A stretch of DNA of 64,000 nt from NCBI GenBank assembly GCA_905331475.1, contig CAJNYU010000012.1, positions 1-64,000 on the forward strand, written 5' to 3'. Source of the DNA: Rotaria socialis (taxonomy: Eukaryota > Rotifera > Eurotatoria > Philodinida > Philodinidae). The position numbers and the translations under genes are program-made. Of this stretch, positions 1-13,021 are shown one piece after another; the stretch's first letter is position 1; every line of letters begins with the position of its first letter. Under the pieces are notes generated by a model that did not search any database, was not told the DNA's origin, and saw only the letters and a program-made list of their open reading frames with translations.

Positions 1-2
1 TA

Positions 3-3000
3 ATAAATTATTGTCAAGAAAAATTACTTCGTGCCGCTTCATTCGATTTACCATTGACTCTTTCAACGCAAACATCATCCGAATGTCAAAATTTGATTCA
101 ACAATATTATGAAATGCGCCAATTAATTACATTCGGTAGACTTATCGAACAGTCTCTCGAAAATTCTGATCCTTCTCTTCGAGTTATTTATACATATACG
201 CAAATCTATCATACCATTGATAATCTTCCCGCTAATATCGAAGAAGTTAAATTGAGTGCTTTTCGAACAGAACTTGAATTGACCAGAAAAATTAAACGTC
301 ACTATCAAACGTCAACAAATATTCGTCTTCTTCTGATTCGCGTTGATTATCATGATGAACATCAACATTTTCTTTCACTAAAACATATTATACAAAATGA
401 ATATATACAATCCAGTAATCAAAGTGTTTGGCTTATATTTCATTTACAACGTAATCTTCTCAATCAAATAACCAATGATGTTCTATTTGGTGGTTGGTTA
501 GTAGATATGATTGATGATCTCAATGATCGAGAGTTGATTCCTAAACACATATTAGATAATCCTTCGTACAATGATCTTGCTTGTCAACCAGAATATCGTC
601 TATCTGAATGTCGATTCGATGGAGATAATCATTTATGTTCATCAAAATTTAATTTATTCGATACTATATTTGATGAAGTGGTTGACCGATGCCTATCGAA
701 ATTTCGTTATATAAATTTTCGAAAAACAGACGAAGAAAATATTAGCGAAAGACGTTCAATGCTTCTTCAACGAATTATTGAACATCGAATTAATTCAACA
801 TCAAACGGTCTTCATCTTCGTTCGATCATAATCGAAAATTTGATGATATTAATCAAGAAATGCCCACCACCTGATAAAACACGTTTTGTCGATTGGAGAC
901 ACGATATTCTAACAAACGTAGTTACCATTGCAAGTTCGCGCTCATTCTATGATGCATTTCAAGTCACAATATCACTGTTTTACGAAGCCTATCTATCACT
1001 GCTATTGGCTCATCTTGAAAAATATCAGTTTTTCGATGCCTATTTCTTTCTTGCAAATAATCACGATGAGATCATGCGAAATTATTTATCCAAACTCTGG
1101 ATAGATTCATTGAAAGCATCATTAGAAGCAATTGACATGACAACAATGAATCTTGATGTTATCGATATTTCATTGGTCTTTGGTCTTCGACTACCCTGTG
1201 CAGCAATTGAATATGAAAACATTCGAAATATTCGAAAGAAGTTAGAAGAAAGTGATCAGCCATTTTCATCAGATCATAATAATTATGATCTTTCTCATCT
1301 TGCTCAAATATATAAATCGGATGATGAGGATGACAAACTGCTGCAGATTATTTTCAATGAAAAACCGTGGTTTCAATTGTATTTTCGTGATCAAATAGCA
1401 ATGCATTTAGCTGAATTTAAAATTCAACTTTCAACTGATTTTGTTTTTGATTTAATAAGCAATAATCCAAAGCAAACAATAAAACAACATAAACAATTGT
1501 TTCTTGTTGAATATGTTGAATTAACAGAAATTCTTCGTTTATTTGAAATAAGTTTAAAATTAGTTAGTGAAGAAATACCCCTAAATATAATCAAAAAACA
1601 ATTGATTAAAGCACCACATGACGCAATTGAATCTTCAGAATTTCATACACTGGCATTAGTCAATAATGAAACATTCTATCAAATACCACCGAGAAAAACA
1701 ACACTTGACAAACAATTCATTTTCGAACGTGAAGGTGATCCTATGATTGAAACGGGTCTAATGAATTTAATCGAACTCATTCTTTCGCCGCTTGTTATTC
1801 AGCATGCAATGAATATTCAAGAAATAACGACAACTTATAGTTTGATAGCCCAGGGAATTCACGATCTGGATTCATACAAAGTTAATAATTTGAAAAAACT
1901 TCGTTCATTTATTAGCCTTATTCGTTGTCTCATAACTCTACTTCCTTCCAATGCTCTTAACATTCTCAAAGATGTTTGTAAGAGTAATTTCGATGCAAAA
2001 TTTGATTCATGTTCAAGTATTCATTATTTTATTACTCAATTGCAAGAACGTATTAAGCGAGAACAATCACCTGTTGATGAAACTGCTATTCATCGAGCAT
2101 TAGTTAAACTTGAACTTGACTTTTTGAAAGATTTGTTAGCGGATGATATTAATTCCTATGGTGAAATTTTAGCACTTATAAATGATCCGCAAAATGATCT
2201 TTGGTTTTATTCAGCTAAAATCTTTACAGTGATCGATAATACAATTAATTTAACAAAAATATTGAAAGACAATCATGGGATTCATCCATCAAAAAAAGAG
2301 TACCAACAATTGAGTCAATCTCTTAAAATACCGCAAATATGTACAAGTAAAATTGAACGATTAATGGTCAATCGGCTTCATATGCATTTTATGTTAAATG
2401 CTCAAGGAACCGAAATTGATCAACAACTTACCGATGAATATGAATATTTTATTAAAAATTTTGGTAACATTCAAGATATTGATCAGCTAGATGGCGTTCA
2501 AAAGATTTCATTAATTGCATGGATAAAGTATTATGCACAAATGTATGCATTTGCATTATATAACGAAAGTAAAGAAGATAATGTTTTAGCTGACATCAAT
2601 CAATTTCTAACCGCTGACAAAACACCATTAGGTATGACAATTAAATTATTTATCATCAAACAAATGTTAAATATGTGTAAACCTATGCCCGATAATATAC
2701 ATGATATCTATGAGTATCGTAACATTTATTGGATGAAATCGTTTTTTCAAAGTTCACAAGATCAGCAAGTAGGTCATGCTCATCAAAATATCATTATCCC
2801 GATGCCTCTGTTTCAATGTCACGAACAATACGAACGTATTCAAAAAGTATTAGCAAGTAAGGATAGAGATAAGCAATTAACAAATATTATTGGAGAATGT
2901 AATCATTCCCAAAAATTATCTTATGCTTTTCTATGTTGGTTTATTGAATACTATTCTCGTTTTACTGAGCCACATGTAGCTAAAGACAGTGAGTTTATTC

Positions 3001-5735
3001 GAACTATTGAACGTGAGTTTAGTAGTGATCTAATTAAATCATTCACACCATTGGGTCACCGATTTCTCATTGACTTATGCTCGAATTTTTCGGAGAAATC
3101 CTACTTTCGACTTCATTCTAAGATGGCATCGGATGAAATTCATAGACGTTTATTGGCTTTGAATATCGTCGCTGTTTTTATTTCTGCCCGATCGTATTCA
3201 ACAATTACACTTCTTGGTAATTTTTTGTTCAATAGGCAACGACAGATGCCGACCAGTTATGTTCAGCATCTCTCGTCTATCTGCTTACCGGGTTTGACCA
3301 CCAGCAATATAATTGCCAGCCAAATGATGTATGTTCGCACTCGAGTTCAAGAACGTCTTGATCAAGATGCTTATTCCGTCGAATATGGAAAATTCATATT
3401 CCAATGCTCAGAAGAGTGTCCGTGGATGTTCTTTTTCGAAGAATGCGGTGCTCCAGTCGTTAAAAGCGTGTGTTCTCTATGTCAAAAAGCGATTGGTGCC
3501 GAGAAATATAATGCTCTTATTGCACGCGATCCTCCTCAACTGCGAATACCGATTCCAGAAGCTTTTAAAAAAATCGACGAGTATATTAAAAAAGAAAATG
3601 AAGCTACTCGTTTAGGATATCATACTGTCAAGGATACAAATGAGAGTTGTCTAGGTGACAAACCGAATCATCTAGATCGGCCAGTTTCATTTCGTTTTAT
3701 TCATTTTCTTACTCATGGTCTTCTTCATTTTTTGCATGATCGAAATTATTTGACAGATGATGATTTAAAACAACATCTCAAATTACCTACTACAAATCAT
3801 TTTCAGGATCATTTCGAAAAAGATTATGATCTTCTCTGTCAAAGTTCAACCGATCATAACTCATGTTATATATGGCTTTATAAACTTCTCAATCATCTTA
3901 TTGATGATCAATTCATTGAAAAAGGTCAATTAAATGCAAATGAAAATGTTATTCGAATTGAAAAGCTCATCGAAAAAAATCTTATTTTTAAACATATAGA
4001 TTCGATTGAAAATGAAATAACCGAATATAAACAAATTTATGCCACATTTATTCAAAAACAGAAATCATTGGAAAGTTTTATTGATGAACTTTTCGAAGAT
4101 GAGCAACGTTATCCACTATTGAATTTTTTCAATGTCACTACATTTCATACATCGAATCCATTAGATGAATTCATTTTGAAAATTCAAAATTTACCCTATG
4201 CGGACAAGACTTATCCAGTGACCACATATCTTCTTAAGCGTCTAGATGATTGTATGAATATTCACTATCTATATTCAATTGTTGTCTTTATAAATTATTT
4301 AATAGAAAAATTCAATCATCGAATTAAACGAACCGATGCTATGAATATAAAAATAAGTTACTATTTAACACAAGATGCTGATCGTGATATAACTGGAAAA
4401 TTGTTCGATGATTTTCTTGATGCTTGGTATGCATTGACATTGGAAGAAGTTCGTTATGGATGTCAAACATTCAAATTCAAACGTGATCTTCCGAAAGAAA
4501 AATACGCTGAGAACACAAGTATGGCAATGTTATTATTAACATCATCGAGAGATGACACTATGATTTTACCAGCATGTTTAAAAACAATAGCGGATTTACA
4601 AAATGAAATTTTCAATTATTTTCATAATACTATTGAAACGACAGCAAGAACGAAGCGAAAACGTGTACCATTACAGTCGATTCGTTTGGAACACGTCTTG
4701 TCTCTTGATCGAAATTTTCTGAGTAGAAAATTGATTGACGATAGTCTTGTTTTAAATTATCAATATGGAAAAAGTAAAGATATTATTTATGATTATGAAG
4801 AAATTGAAATTACACTGCGAAATATGATCAGTAAATTAGTTTTAATTGATACAGATAAATTAAATTTGTTGACTTATCAATTTGAATTGTATGGCAACGA
4901 AGCATCCTTAATTAATGAAGTACGTGCTCGTATAGAACAAGAACCATTGGCAAGTGATGATCGGACAAGATTGAGTCGTTTAATTAAGACTATGAATCCA
5001 GATGACATTCTTCATTATCTCGGTTCACTTGACAATATTTTTACTTATATTCGAACCATAGCCGCAGAAAGGCTAAGGCAAAATATGACGGTTCAGTTAT
5101 TTATTGAACAATTTATTCGCTCAAAATCTCGTTTAAACGATAGTATTCTACGTTGGACAGATTTTTCTGCGGTTCAATTACGATATATAATTGATTTCTA
5201 TGAAATGTTTGAAGAAATTGCATTTGATCAAGTCTTGCGTGTTTACATAAAGAAAGAACTTGCTGGAGAAGCATTTAATCCACAAGAGCGAAAACGAATT
5301 ATTGACGCATTTTGTCGTGCAACATTTGAAAAAGAAAAAATCACTGAAAAACTCAAATCAATTGATATTTGGATTGCAATGCTCAAACGATTGATAGTAC
5401 GTATTTTGAATGCAAACATAAGTCTCGATGTACCATTACAAATTTATCTTGAACGAACGGATTTATGGAGTAATGGTATTAATTACGAAGATCTCTCAAC
5501 GTTTGAGGTCGAAGATGATATTTTATTACAACATACTTATGTAATTCTAACTGGTTTGGAAAATAAGAAAAAAGCAGCCAATCAATCGCAACAACCTGGG
5601 ATCGAACAAAACGTTCAAACAGTTGAAGGGCAAAGACAAATAGCTAATACATGGTACACTCAAACAGCAAAGGCAACAGCTAGCACTAAAGACATCAGTG
5701 GTAAAAAAGCATCTGAAAAGAAGGATCATTCATAA
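3..5735 (+). CDS. RNF213-like protein, 3' part of gene (5' end outside window)
   Basis: The reading frame is open from the first bases of the window to a TAA at 5733-5735, about 1,910 residues without an intron, so the true start lies upstream. The key signature is a small Cys cluster encoded at about 3403-3485: C-x3-C, then an ECGAP stretch, then C-x2-C followed by AIGAE. This resembles the RZ-type zinc finger of the RNF213/ZNFX1 family, which in RNF213 belongs to the E3 ubiquitin-ligase module. The usual His ligand is Cys here, and the stretch before ECG is about two residues longer than I expect. The rest is helical, charged sequence resembling the E3 shell region. I see no RING C3HC4 pattern and no AAA+ Walker motif in this part; AAA+ modules would lie upstream. 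The tail (from about 5570) is Lys/Gln/Ser rich and probably disordered. Family placement is fairly confident; enzymatic activity is inference. Confidence 0.7.
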   Translation: MNYCQEKLLRAASFDLPLTLSTQTSSECQNLIQQYYEMRQLITFGRLIEQSLENSDPSLRVIYTYTQIYHTIDNLPANIEEVKLSAFRTELELTRKIKRHYQTSTNIRLLLIRVDYHDEHQHFLSLKHIIQNEYIQSSNQSVWLIFHLQRNLLNQITNDVLFGGWLVDMIDDLNDRELIPKHILDNPSYNDLACQPEYRLSECRFDGDNHLCSSKFNLFDTIFDEVVDRCLSKFRYINFRKTDEENISERRSMLLQRIIEHRINSTSNGLHLRSIIIENLMILIKKCPPPDKTRFVDWRHDILTNVVTIASSRSFYDAFQVTISLFYEAYLSLLLAHLEKYQFFDAYFFLANNHDEIMRNYLSKLWIDSLKASLEAIDMTTMNLDVIDISLVFGLRLPCAAIEYENIRNIRKKLEESDQPFSSDHNNYDLSHLAQIYKSDDEDDKLLQIIFNEKPWFQLYFRDQIAMHLAEFKIQLSTDFVFDLISNNPKQTIKQHKQLFLVEYVELTEILRLFEISLKLVSEEIPLNIIKKQLIKAPHDAIESSEFHTLALVNNETFYQIPPRKTTLDKQFIFEREGDPMIETGLMNLIELILSPLVIQHAMNIQEITTTYSLIAQGIHDLDSYKVNNLKKLRSFISLIRCLITLLPSNALNILKDVCKSNFDAKFDSCSSIHYFITQLQERIKREQSPVDETAIHRALVKLELDFLKDLLADDINSYGEILALINDPQNDLWFYSAKIFTVIDNTINLTKILKDNHGIHPSKKEYQQLSQSLKIPQICTSKIERLMVNRLHMHFMLNAQGTEIDQQLTDEYEYFIKNFGNIQDIDQLDGVQKISLIAWIKYYAQMYAFALYNESKEDNVLADINQFLTADKTPLGMTIKLFIIKQMLNMCKPMPDNIHDIYEYRNIYWMKSFFQSSQDQQVGHAHQNIIIPMPLFQCHEQYERIQKVLASKDRDKQLTNIIGECNHSQKLSYAFLCWFIEYYSRFTEPHVAKDSEFIRTIEREFSSDLIKSFTPLGHRFLIDLCSNFSEKSYFRLHSKMASDEIHRRLLALNIVAVFISARSYSTITLLGNFLFNRQRQMPTSYVQHLSSICLPGLTTSNIIASQMMYVRTRVQERLDQDAYSVEYGKFIFQCSEECPWMFFFEECGAPVVKSVCSLCQKAIGAEKYNALIARDPPQLRIPIPEAFKKIDEYIKKENEATRLGYHTVKDTNESCLGDKPNHLDRPVSFRFIHFLTHGLLHFLHDRNYLTDDDLKQHLKLPTTNHFQDHFEKDYDLLCQSSTDHNSCYIWLYKLLNHLIDDQFIEKGQLNANENVIRIEKLIEKNLIFKHIDSIENEITEYKQIYATFIQKQKSLESFIDELFEDEQRYPLLNFFNVTTFHTSNPLDEFILKIQNLPYADKTYPVTTYLLKRLDDCMNIHYLYSIVVFINYLIEKFNHRIKRTDAMNIKISYYLTQDADRDITGKLFDDFLDAWYALTLEEVRYGCQTFKFKRDLPKEKYAENTSMAMLLLTSSRDDTMILPACLKTIADLQNEIFNYFHNTIETTARTKRKRVPLQSIRLEHVLSLDRNFLSRKLIDDSLVLNYQYGKSKDIIYDYEEIEITLRNMISKLVLIDTDKLNLLTYQFELYGNEASLINEVRARIEQEPLASDDRTRLSRLIKTMNPDDILHYLGSLDNIFTYIRTIAAERLRQNMTVQLFIEQFIRSKSRLNDSILRWTDFSAVQLRYIIDFYEMFEEIAFDQVLRVYIKKELAGEAFNPQERKRIIDAFCRATFEKEKITEKLKSIDIWIAMLKRLIVRILNANISLDVPLQIYLERTDLWSNGINYEDLSTFEVEDDILLQHTYVILTGLENKKKAANQSQQPGIEQNVQTVEGQRQIANTWYTQTAKATASTKDISGKKASEKKDHS

Positions 5736-8700
5736 TTTTCTAATTAAATTCTATTATCATATATAAACGTGCAAATAAGTAACCGAAACTTTCGCAAATC
5801 TAGCTTTTCTACGAGAACTCAGAACGCTTTTGTCACTGCAACAATAAATATGTCCTACCTAGAATATAACTTGTGTGGGTGTAATGTGTAGTTGTTATAC
5901 GTCCTCTGAAACCCTGCCACTTGCATGCCTACACCCTCAAGAATAATTAAAAATTATGTTAGTTCAGAGAGTATTAGCAAGGTAAAGCGCATCACAACAA
6001 CCAATGTGATTTGCTTGAGAGAGAAGTATGACGAGAGTATCAGCGAGATACTTTAAACCAGTCTTCGATTCCATTTTCCCTTGGCTGCGTGTGTGGATGT
6101 GTTTATAAGCAACACGTTAGTAATTTAAACTCAAACGCACTCTGAGCACAGTTTCAGCTGAAATTAATAAGATGCGGGCGCGACTAAATCATTTGAAAAA
6201 CAGGTCAATGAGTGTAGGTCAACTGAAAACATACAGTTACTTACACCAGTATCGAACTATCAAAATTGTGTACCCTTATTTTTAAAGTCCATTTTCTACT
6301 AAATACCATTTATTTTAAAATCTATAGTACACGGCAATTTCTTCTAGTTTATGAGGACTCGATCAGTTCAATCTTTCATGATAGCCAGGGGAAAAGCATC
6401 ATTTCATTTTCCAAATTTCGAACGTTGACAATTACAACATATGCTTTGCACCATGAGCGGCCAGGCATTTTAATGACAGAGAACAGGTGAAACCAGATTT
6501 ACAGTCAAACCTGAATAATCTACGTGGTTTTTTGAGGTTCCATTTGGAAAAATACGCGAAACTATAAAACATTACAAAGATGCACATTTTAGATCTATAT
6601 TTAATGGAGCATTTAACTTTACTTGGACCCAAAAAATATTGAATATAATATCGATCAATGTCTACAATCAGCGAATGAAACCAAAGAAAAACGTACATAA
6701 GTGTAAGGAACTGATAGATTTTTATGTGCTTGCACTTGGATACCGGATTATTTATTTGATAGATTAATCAGATGTAGTTTGAATCTTTCATCGGCCTCTC
6801 GCTTACAACGAGACGTGATGGATGGAACATAAGTAATGACACCTTACGTTTTGTTTTCCATAAAACTCCTCGTTCTATTCTCCACAAAACCTTGTGTGAT
6901 AGACTTTGCTTTAAGAAGTCATGTTAAAATAATATGTGTAGCCCTCGATAAGTTTCATCTTAAGCTGGTATTCCGAACTATTTCTCATATGAATTAAATG
7001 GAAAAAAGAGCTCGCTGTTCATGCGGTTCGTGAGTTTTGAAAAACTCGTTGCTGCTCAATTAGATATCTACAAAATCAATAAAAACATTGATTTTCTCTT
7101 CAAAAAAGGTACCTATTTGAAAGTATAGTACTTTCGTTCCTAATAATCTTCCTGAATGAATTCTTCAGTATATAACCTTGCTCGGTAAAGTTTTGCCATC
7201 ATCAACCTATATATGAATTGAACAAGAAAACGTTGAAGACGATAATCAAGACGCAATGGCAGACAATGAAGAAAATATCGTCTAGATACGTAAGGTATCA
7301 TTCCGTATGGTTCATTCGTTACTCTGCAGTTGCCAGTATTTGAACTCATCTTTTGCTCATGAATCAGCTTAAATGACTGAAAAACGAATTGGTGTGTAAC
7401 AAGTTTTCTTCTGTAAATATTCACGGTGCGAGCAGTAGCTATTATGAATATGTATTTTTTGCGTAAAACAATATATACGATATTTTGTTGACGTACATAT
7501 TTCAGATTCAGGGGTGCATATACTTTCGATATATTGAGGATGGATATCGGCCCAGTCTATCAAATATGCGCACTCGCATCCTCAATATTGGAAAACAAAA
7601 AATATCAAAACAATAAAAGCATCTTTTTCTGTGTTTCCTATATTGGCCCAGTCCGAACAGAGGTGGTCTTAAACGGCCGCATACGAAACCTGTCATCTTC
7701 GCCGTGAGAACATGAAATACTGAGAGAAAACTGTGAACAAATATATAAGTAAAATATATTGGGTTTTGCTTTCTTTTCATGTTTTTTGTTGTTGATTGCT
7801 TTATTCTTTTCTACTTATGAAATAAAAACAGACAATGAAGTTAAATTAGACATCGCTTCAAAACAATACCAATCAATACTGCTATAAAATTGAGAAAATA
7901 AAGGAACTGCTGTGAATCCGAGTTGATATGATAAATAATTTTTGAAATATATTAAAATTTTCTTCACTGGCTCGAATGATTATTTTTTTCAATCAAAAGT
8001 ATACTGTATAGTTTAGAACTAGCGGTGTTACTCTACTATTAATAATAAAGATTTTTGCAGCGAAATAAAGAATAGGAAAGATAAAGAGTCATTCCTATGC
8101 CGACTTAAAGATGAACTTCAAAAGTAGCGTGGTTGATTTCAGAAGAGTAAAAATACTATAGGTCAATGAGAGCTTCGTACTAAAAACGAAATCCGTTTAA
8201 AATGATAAATCTCGATGTTCGATGAGAGCGGACCAATTTTTATCATCGCTCACGCCACCGATTAATTAATATATATTTTTTAACGAATTATAATTGTAGA
8301 TATAGAGAAAAATAAATCGTTGAATCACTTGATTTATATTTTCGATATGCAAAACAGTCAATTAGTGTATCAATAAATTCCGTATACGTAAAATTTTCAT
8401 AATAATAATAAGAAGAAGAAGAAAAGACGATTTTATTTTTCCACAATAACTTTTTTTAATCAGCCAGCTCAAATGAAAATCTGATTTTTTTTTTCAACTG
8501 TTTTCTCTACAACAAGTTCAAGTCATGATACTATATGTACTTGCAATAATGCATTATATCATATGAAGAAAAAAAAAGAAAAAGAAAAAGGAGAATCGAA
8601 AAAACATGATCACTCTTTCGAACAAGGAAATGTTCACACGACACATGTGGCATTGTCACCAAAAATCGATCTATTTGACCAGAAACTATTCATAATTAAG

Positions 8701-9716
8701 TATCATTGCTTTTCAAGAGGTGTTCAATCATTTTTTAATCAAAATCAAATGAACTTTGCTTGCCGAAGGAAAATCTAACCTTCGGATTCAACGAATCAAT
8801 ATACATAATAAAAACTAAATTTCTAATCGTGTTAATTATTCGTATAAGTTAATGATTGGCAGAGACAGATGTAAAATTGTTTTCCTACTTCATCAAACTC
8901 TAACCACTGGCAGCCCGGATGTGATATAGGCTAATTAGAGAAAATAGGAAGAGGCGACACGCTTCATTGATGTCCTTGGAAATTTTCATGGCATAGTTTC
9001 AGTTTTGTAACTTTTATTCTTTTCTAACATTTCGTCCGTTAGATATTTCCTGTTGACAAATTCACTTTTTTTCTTCTCCGAAACTACAAGCAGATCAATA
9101 ACACACTTGTAGAGCATGTACACGTACGTCTCTATTTGTATATCACTTTTTCATAACCACTTGAAAGTATCAAAAAATTCTAACATGAAGTCATTTGTAC
9201 AACAAACACTGTAACGAGAACACAATTTTGGTCCTTTTATTCTTTGCTACTTGTCCACGACAAGATGTCTATGTACATATTAATGAATAGAAAGAGAAAC
9301 AAACGTCAACTGAAATGCTCTATTTCTTTTTCTTGATAAATAGATAATGACTATTAATCAATTCATAGATATAAACAGGATAAATAATTACTTAACAACC
9401 AAAATTGAATACAAGCTGCTCATCATAATCGATGAGAAATTAGCGTCTTCTTCTTGTGTTTAGCTAAAAGAGCGAACTCAATAAATTAACTATAATCATC
9501 CAATGATGATGAATTATTTCTATTATTGAACAGAAAAAAAAGCAAGAACCAATACAAAATTTTTTCTTCTTGAATGAGATTTTTTTCTTCTCCTTCTGCT
9601 TTTTCTTTTCTCTGCTTCTCTCCTATTCATCCAATGGAATGTAAGCTCATATTAAGATACAAGTCAAACTCTTTTTAAATCTAACTCGTTCTCTGATATT
9701 CGTTTACATATTCATC
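5736..9716. other. Intergenic region, no supported gene
   Basis: About 4 kb of AT-rich sequence between the RNF213-like gene and the Gfi1-like gene. Open frames here are short, low in complexity or lack splice partners, and none shows a recognisable domain. A 5' exon of the Gfi1-like gene could lie in the last part but I cannot identify one. Confidence 0.5.
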
Positions 9717-11092
9717 ATGTCATCAATCTTTCCAAATTGGTTTACTGAAACGATGTTACTTCATCGAAAAAATTTTGGAACCGAACAAATCAATGGAGAT
9801 ATAACCGGTGAGAATTAAGATTTCAAATGTAAATATATCTAGATAAAATATATATCATATTTAGCTGAACGTTTAAAATATCTTCTTGGCATTCAATATT
9901 ATTCAAATTTATTTTCACCATCAATTTTAAATCTATCGTCATCAGGAACAAGTGAGAAATCGGAAAAAACTGAAGAAGATGAAGAAGAACAAGAACATGA
10001 ACATGAAGAGCACGAGGAAAACGAAGAAACTGATACCTATAAATGTAATGATTGTGACAAATATTTTGCAACTTCTCATGGCCTAGAAGTTCATGTTCGA
10101 CGTACACATTCATCCGAGTTAAAGCCGTATCCATGTGATTTATGTCCGAAAACATTTGGTCATTCATTATCACTTGCACAACATCGAACAACTCATACAC
10201 AAGAACGTTGCTTTCAATGTAAAACATGTGGAAAATGTTTCAAGCGATCGTCAACATTATCGACACATCTATTAATACATTCAGATACTCGACCGTATTC
10301 ATGTGTTCATTGTGGTAAACGATTTCATCAAAAATCTGACATGAAAAAACATACATATATTCATACGGGTTAGTTTCTTGCGGATGTGTGTGTGTGTTTT
10401 CTCTTAAGAAGATGAACATTTACGTATTAACCAAATGTCAATGAATCTCTCTTGAGATCGCATGACGATAGCCATAGCTGAACATTGATAGAAAATTTCT
10501 TGTTAAATATATGCATACTTGACGATGGTAGACGAATAGTAAAATATCTTACGCGTAATTTTCACACATTTTCCTTTTTTGCGTCTCTTCTTTGGATAGA
10601 TTCAATTCACTTTATTCGTTTATTCTCTTGAGATAATCTAGCGGATCCTGATAAGACTTATCATTTCTTTTTTTCTCTTTTGTTTTCTTTTGTCTATCCG
10701 TATTCATCCATAAACAATTAATATTTGAAATAACAAGGGAAATTGAAATATATTTTTCTGTTTTATTTTATATTTTAGGAGAAAAACCTCATAAATGTAT
10801 TGTTTGTGGCAAGGCTTTTTCTCAATCATCAAATTTGATTACACACAGTCGTAAACATACGGGCTTTAAACCATTTCAATGTCACAAATGTTTACGTGCA
10901 TTTCAACGTAAAGTTGATTTACGTCGTCATATCGATACACAACATGGTGCCGAGCATCTTCATGGAAATTTATCTTTAAAACCAGCTAATCATCATTTAC
11001 ATCAAAACAGTAATCAAAATGAAATGACAAGTACCAATGGCAAATATGGACCCATTGGTTCATTGATTCAAGAACTTGCTGCTCGACATTGA
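9717..11092 (+). CDS. Gfi1/senseless-type transcription factor with six C2H2 zinc fingers
   Basis: Three exons, 9717-9807, 9865-10368 and 10779-11092, join in phase to 302 residues ending at TGA 11090-11092. Six consecutive C2H2 fingers occupy about residues 89-255. Their linkers and helices follow Gfi1/senseless closely: finger 1 has HGLEVHVRR, finger 2 [10 protein letters not shown], finger 3 [20 protein letters not shown], finger 4 [10 protein letters not shown], finger 5 [16 protein letters not shown] and finger 6 [10 protein letters not shown]. Members of this family bind DNA in the nucleus and usually repress transcription in neural or blood-type cell fate. An acidic Glu/His-rich stretch precedes the fingers (9954-10034). 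The N-terminal SNAG repressor motif of vertebrate Gfi1 is not seen, so either an upstream exon is missing from this model or the motif is absent. The start ATG is the first in an otherwise open upstream stretch and is uncertain. Confidence 0.88.
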
Positions 11093-13021
11093 ACCTTATC
11101 AAACAAAAAAAAAAACACAAAATTAACATTTAAAACTTCGCATGATTATTAGTATTTTTTTTTCGCTTGTCTTCTTATTCTTCTTTCTCTATTAAAAACG
11201 ATGATCCATATGTTTTGGGTGTCAAATTGAAAGCGAAAGGCGGTGACGACAGAAAGTGTGAGCAGCCATCTGGCTAGGATGTGCATGCGTAGATCTATTA
11301 GAGAAAAAGAAAATTTTGATTGAGAATTGCAGACAATAGGTGTGTGTGTGTGTGTGCTAGGTACTGTTTTATTATGCGTCACAAATCTAACAGAAGAAGA
11401 TTATTAATCTCACATCGGTTCTGTGACTAGAACTCATTTTTTTACACAATAACAAGAAAAGATCTATTAATCACAGGTCAATCTATAACTGCTTTTTTTC
11501 TTGACAATTCTTTGTTTTTTCTTCTTCTTTCTTTCAATGTTTTGCGTTCACTTTTGTGCAGATCGTCCTCCTCTTGCTTCCCTCCCCATAATGATAATCT
11601 TTAATGTCAAATGAAAAATAAATAAACGCTTGCGGCTTGATATCCATGAATTGTTCGTATCGCGGCTTCAAATCAAAAGATTACTCTCATGTTTCTCTCC
11701 TTTTTCTTTTTGTTACTCCACGGCAGGTGTTGAACGCGTGTATGTGCAATGATGATCATCACTATCCCAACAATATGTTGAATTGTTGCTGATCGAATCG
11801 TCAAAATTGACAAGTTGTCTTCACCCTTAAGGCAATGTAAAAGCAGACAAAGGAAAACGAGAAGAAGCAACATAGGACACAATAATAAAAGAAAATGAAA
11901 TACAGAAGACCAGTTGGTCAATCTTGCTTCCGGGACGGACAGAGCGAAAGAAAAAGAAGCCTTGCTTGTGAATTTACGATTGAATTAGCAAAATGACAAT
12001 TAAAAATAATCTATGTATATCAAGTATTTTTTTCTCCCTTCTGATAAGTCTTAATATATAAATGTACATGTTTGATAACATTGATCAATAAGTCAATATT
12101 TGATCTTTCATATAACGTAATAACATGCATATCCACTCGAGAGACAAAATTGAGGGCGTTTAAGTACGACGAAAAATCTACACACTTGCGAACTCATCTT
12201 CCATCATACGTTCGATTATAGAAAGCAATCATCAACGATTTAAATCCCATGTGTATGTCAAACAGCAAAACGCTTTTTTGCCACTTATTACTATTACTAA
12301 TTCTTGCAATAGAAAATCATCTTGCCGATGAAATATGTCATATATAGAGTAGAATGGATGGTACGACAGTTGATGTCGAGATCGAACGAATCATCAGTGA
12401 TTAGGTTAATCAGACGCGTAATAAAACACGATGATTGCATTTTCTCGTCGACATCATGATAAAATTATCATTTATTAAATACTTGTGTAATCTACTGTAT
12501 TTCGTTATTTTTTTTAAAGATAATAAATATAAAAATAAAATGTTTTAAATCGAAAGAACAAGTTATATCTGCTTGAATTCTCATAGAAAAAAAAAGATTT
12601 TGATGAAAAGATTTCATGCTTAGAATTTATGTAATTACATATGAAAGAAAGAACGCATTCAACATTTATCGCGTGTTCTCATTCCAACACGATGGCCTCA
12701 GTCAAATCGTTACTGTAACTAACTGAGTTTTCAAGTTCAATTTTGATCGAAAACAAAAAATGATATTTTATAAAGCATCATTGTCAACAAGTACTTTGCT
12801 CCTCGATGACGTAACGAATAAGAATTCTCTTTGATTAAATAGTCGTTCTTGTTCAAGTATTTTATTATTTCTCTCGTCATATCATCTGTTTTTTTCTTCA
12901 TGTGCCAAAAAAATGCGGATTGAACAATGCAAAAAACAGAAAAAAATGATGACACAATTGACACATAAAAACGATGATGAATATTTAAAAACGGTAACAA
13001 ATTAATTCTTTTGCTTTTTTT
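11093..13021. other. Intergenic region between convergent genes
   Basis: This interval separates the 3' end of the Gfi1-like gene (+) from the 3' end of RPLP0 (-). It contains a (GT)n tract at about 11340-11356 and several T-rich or A-rich tracts. I find no supported gene. Confidence 0.5.
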
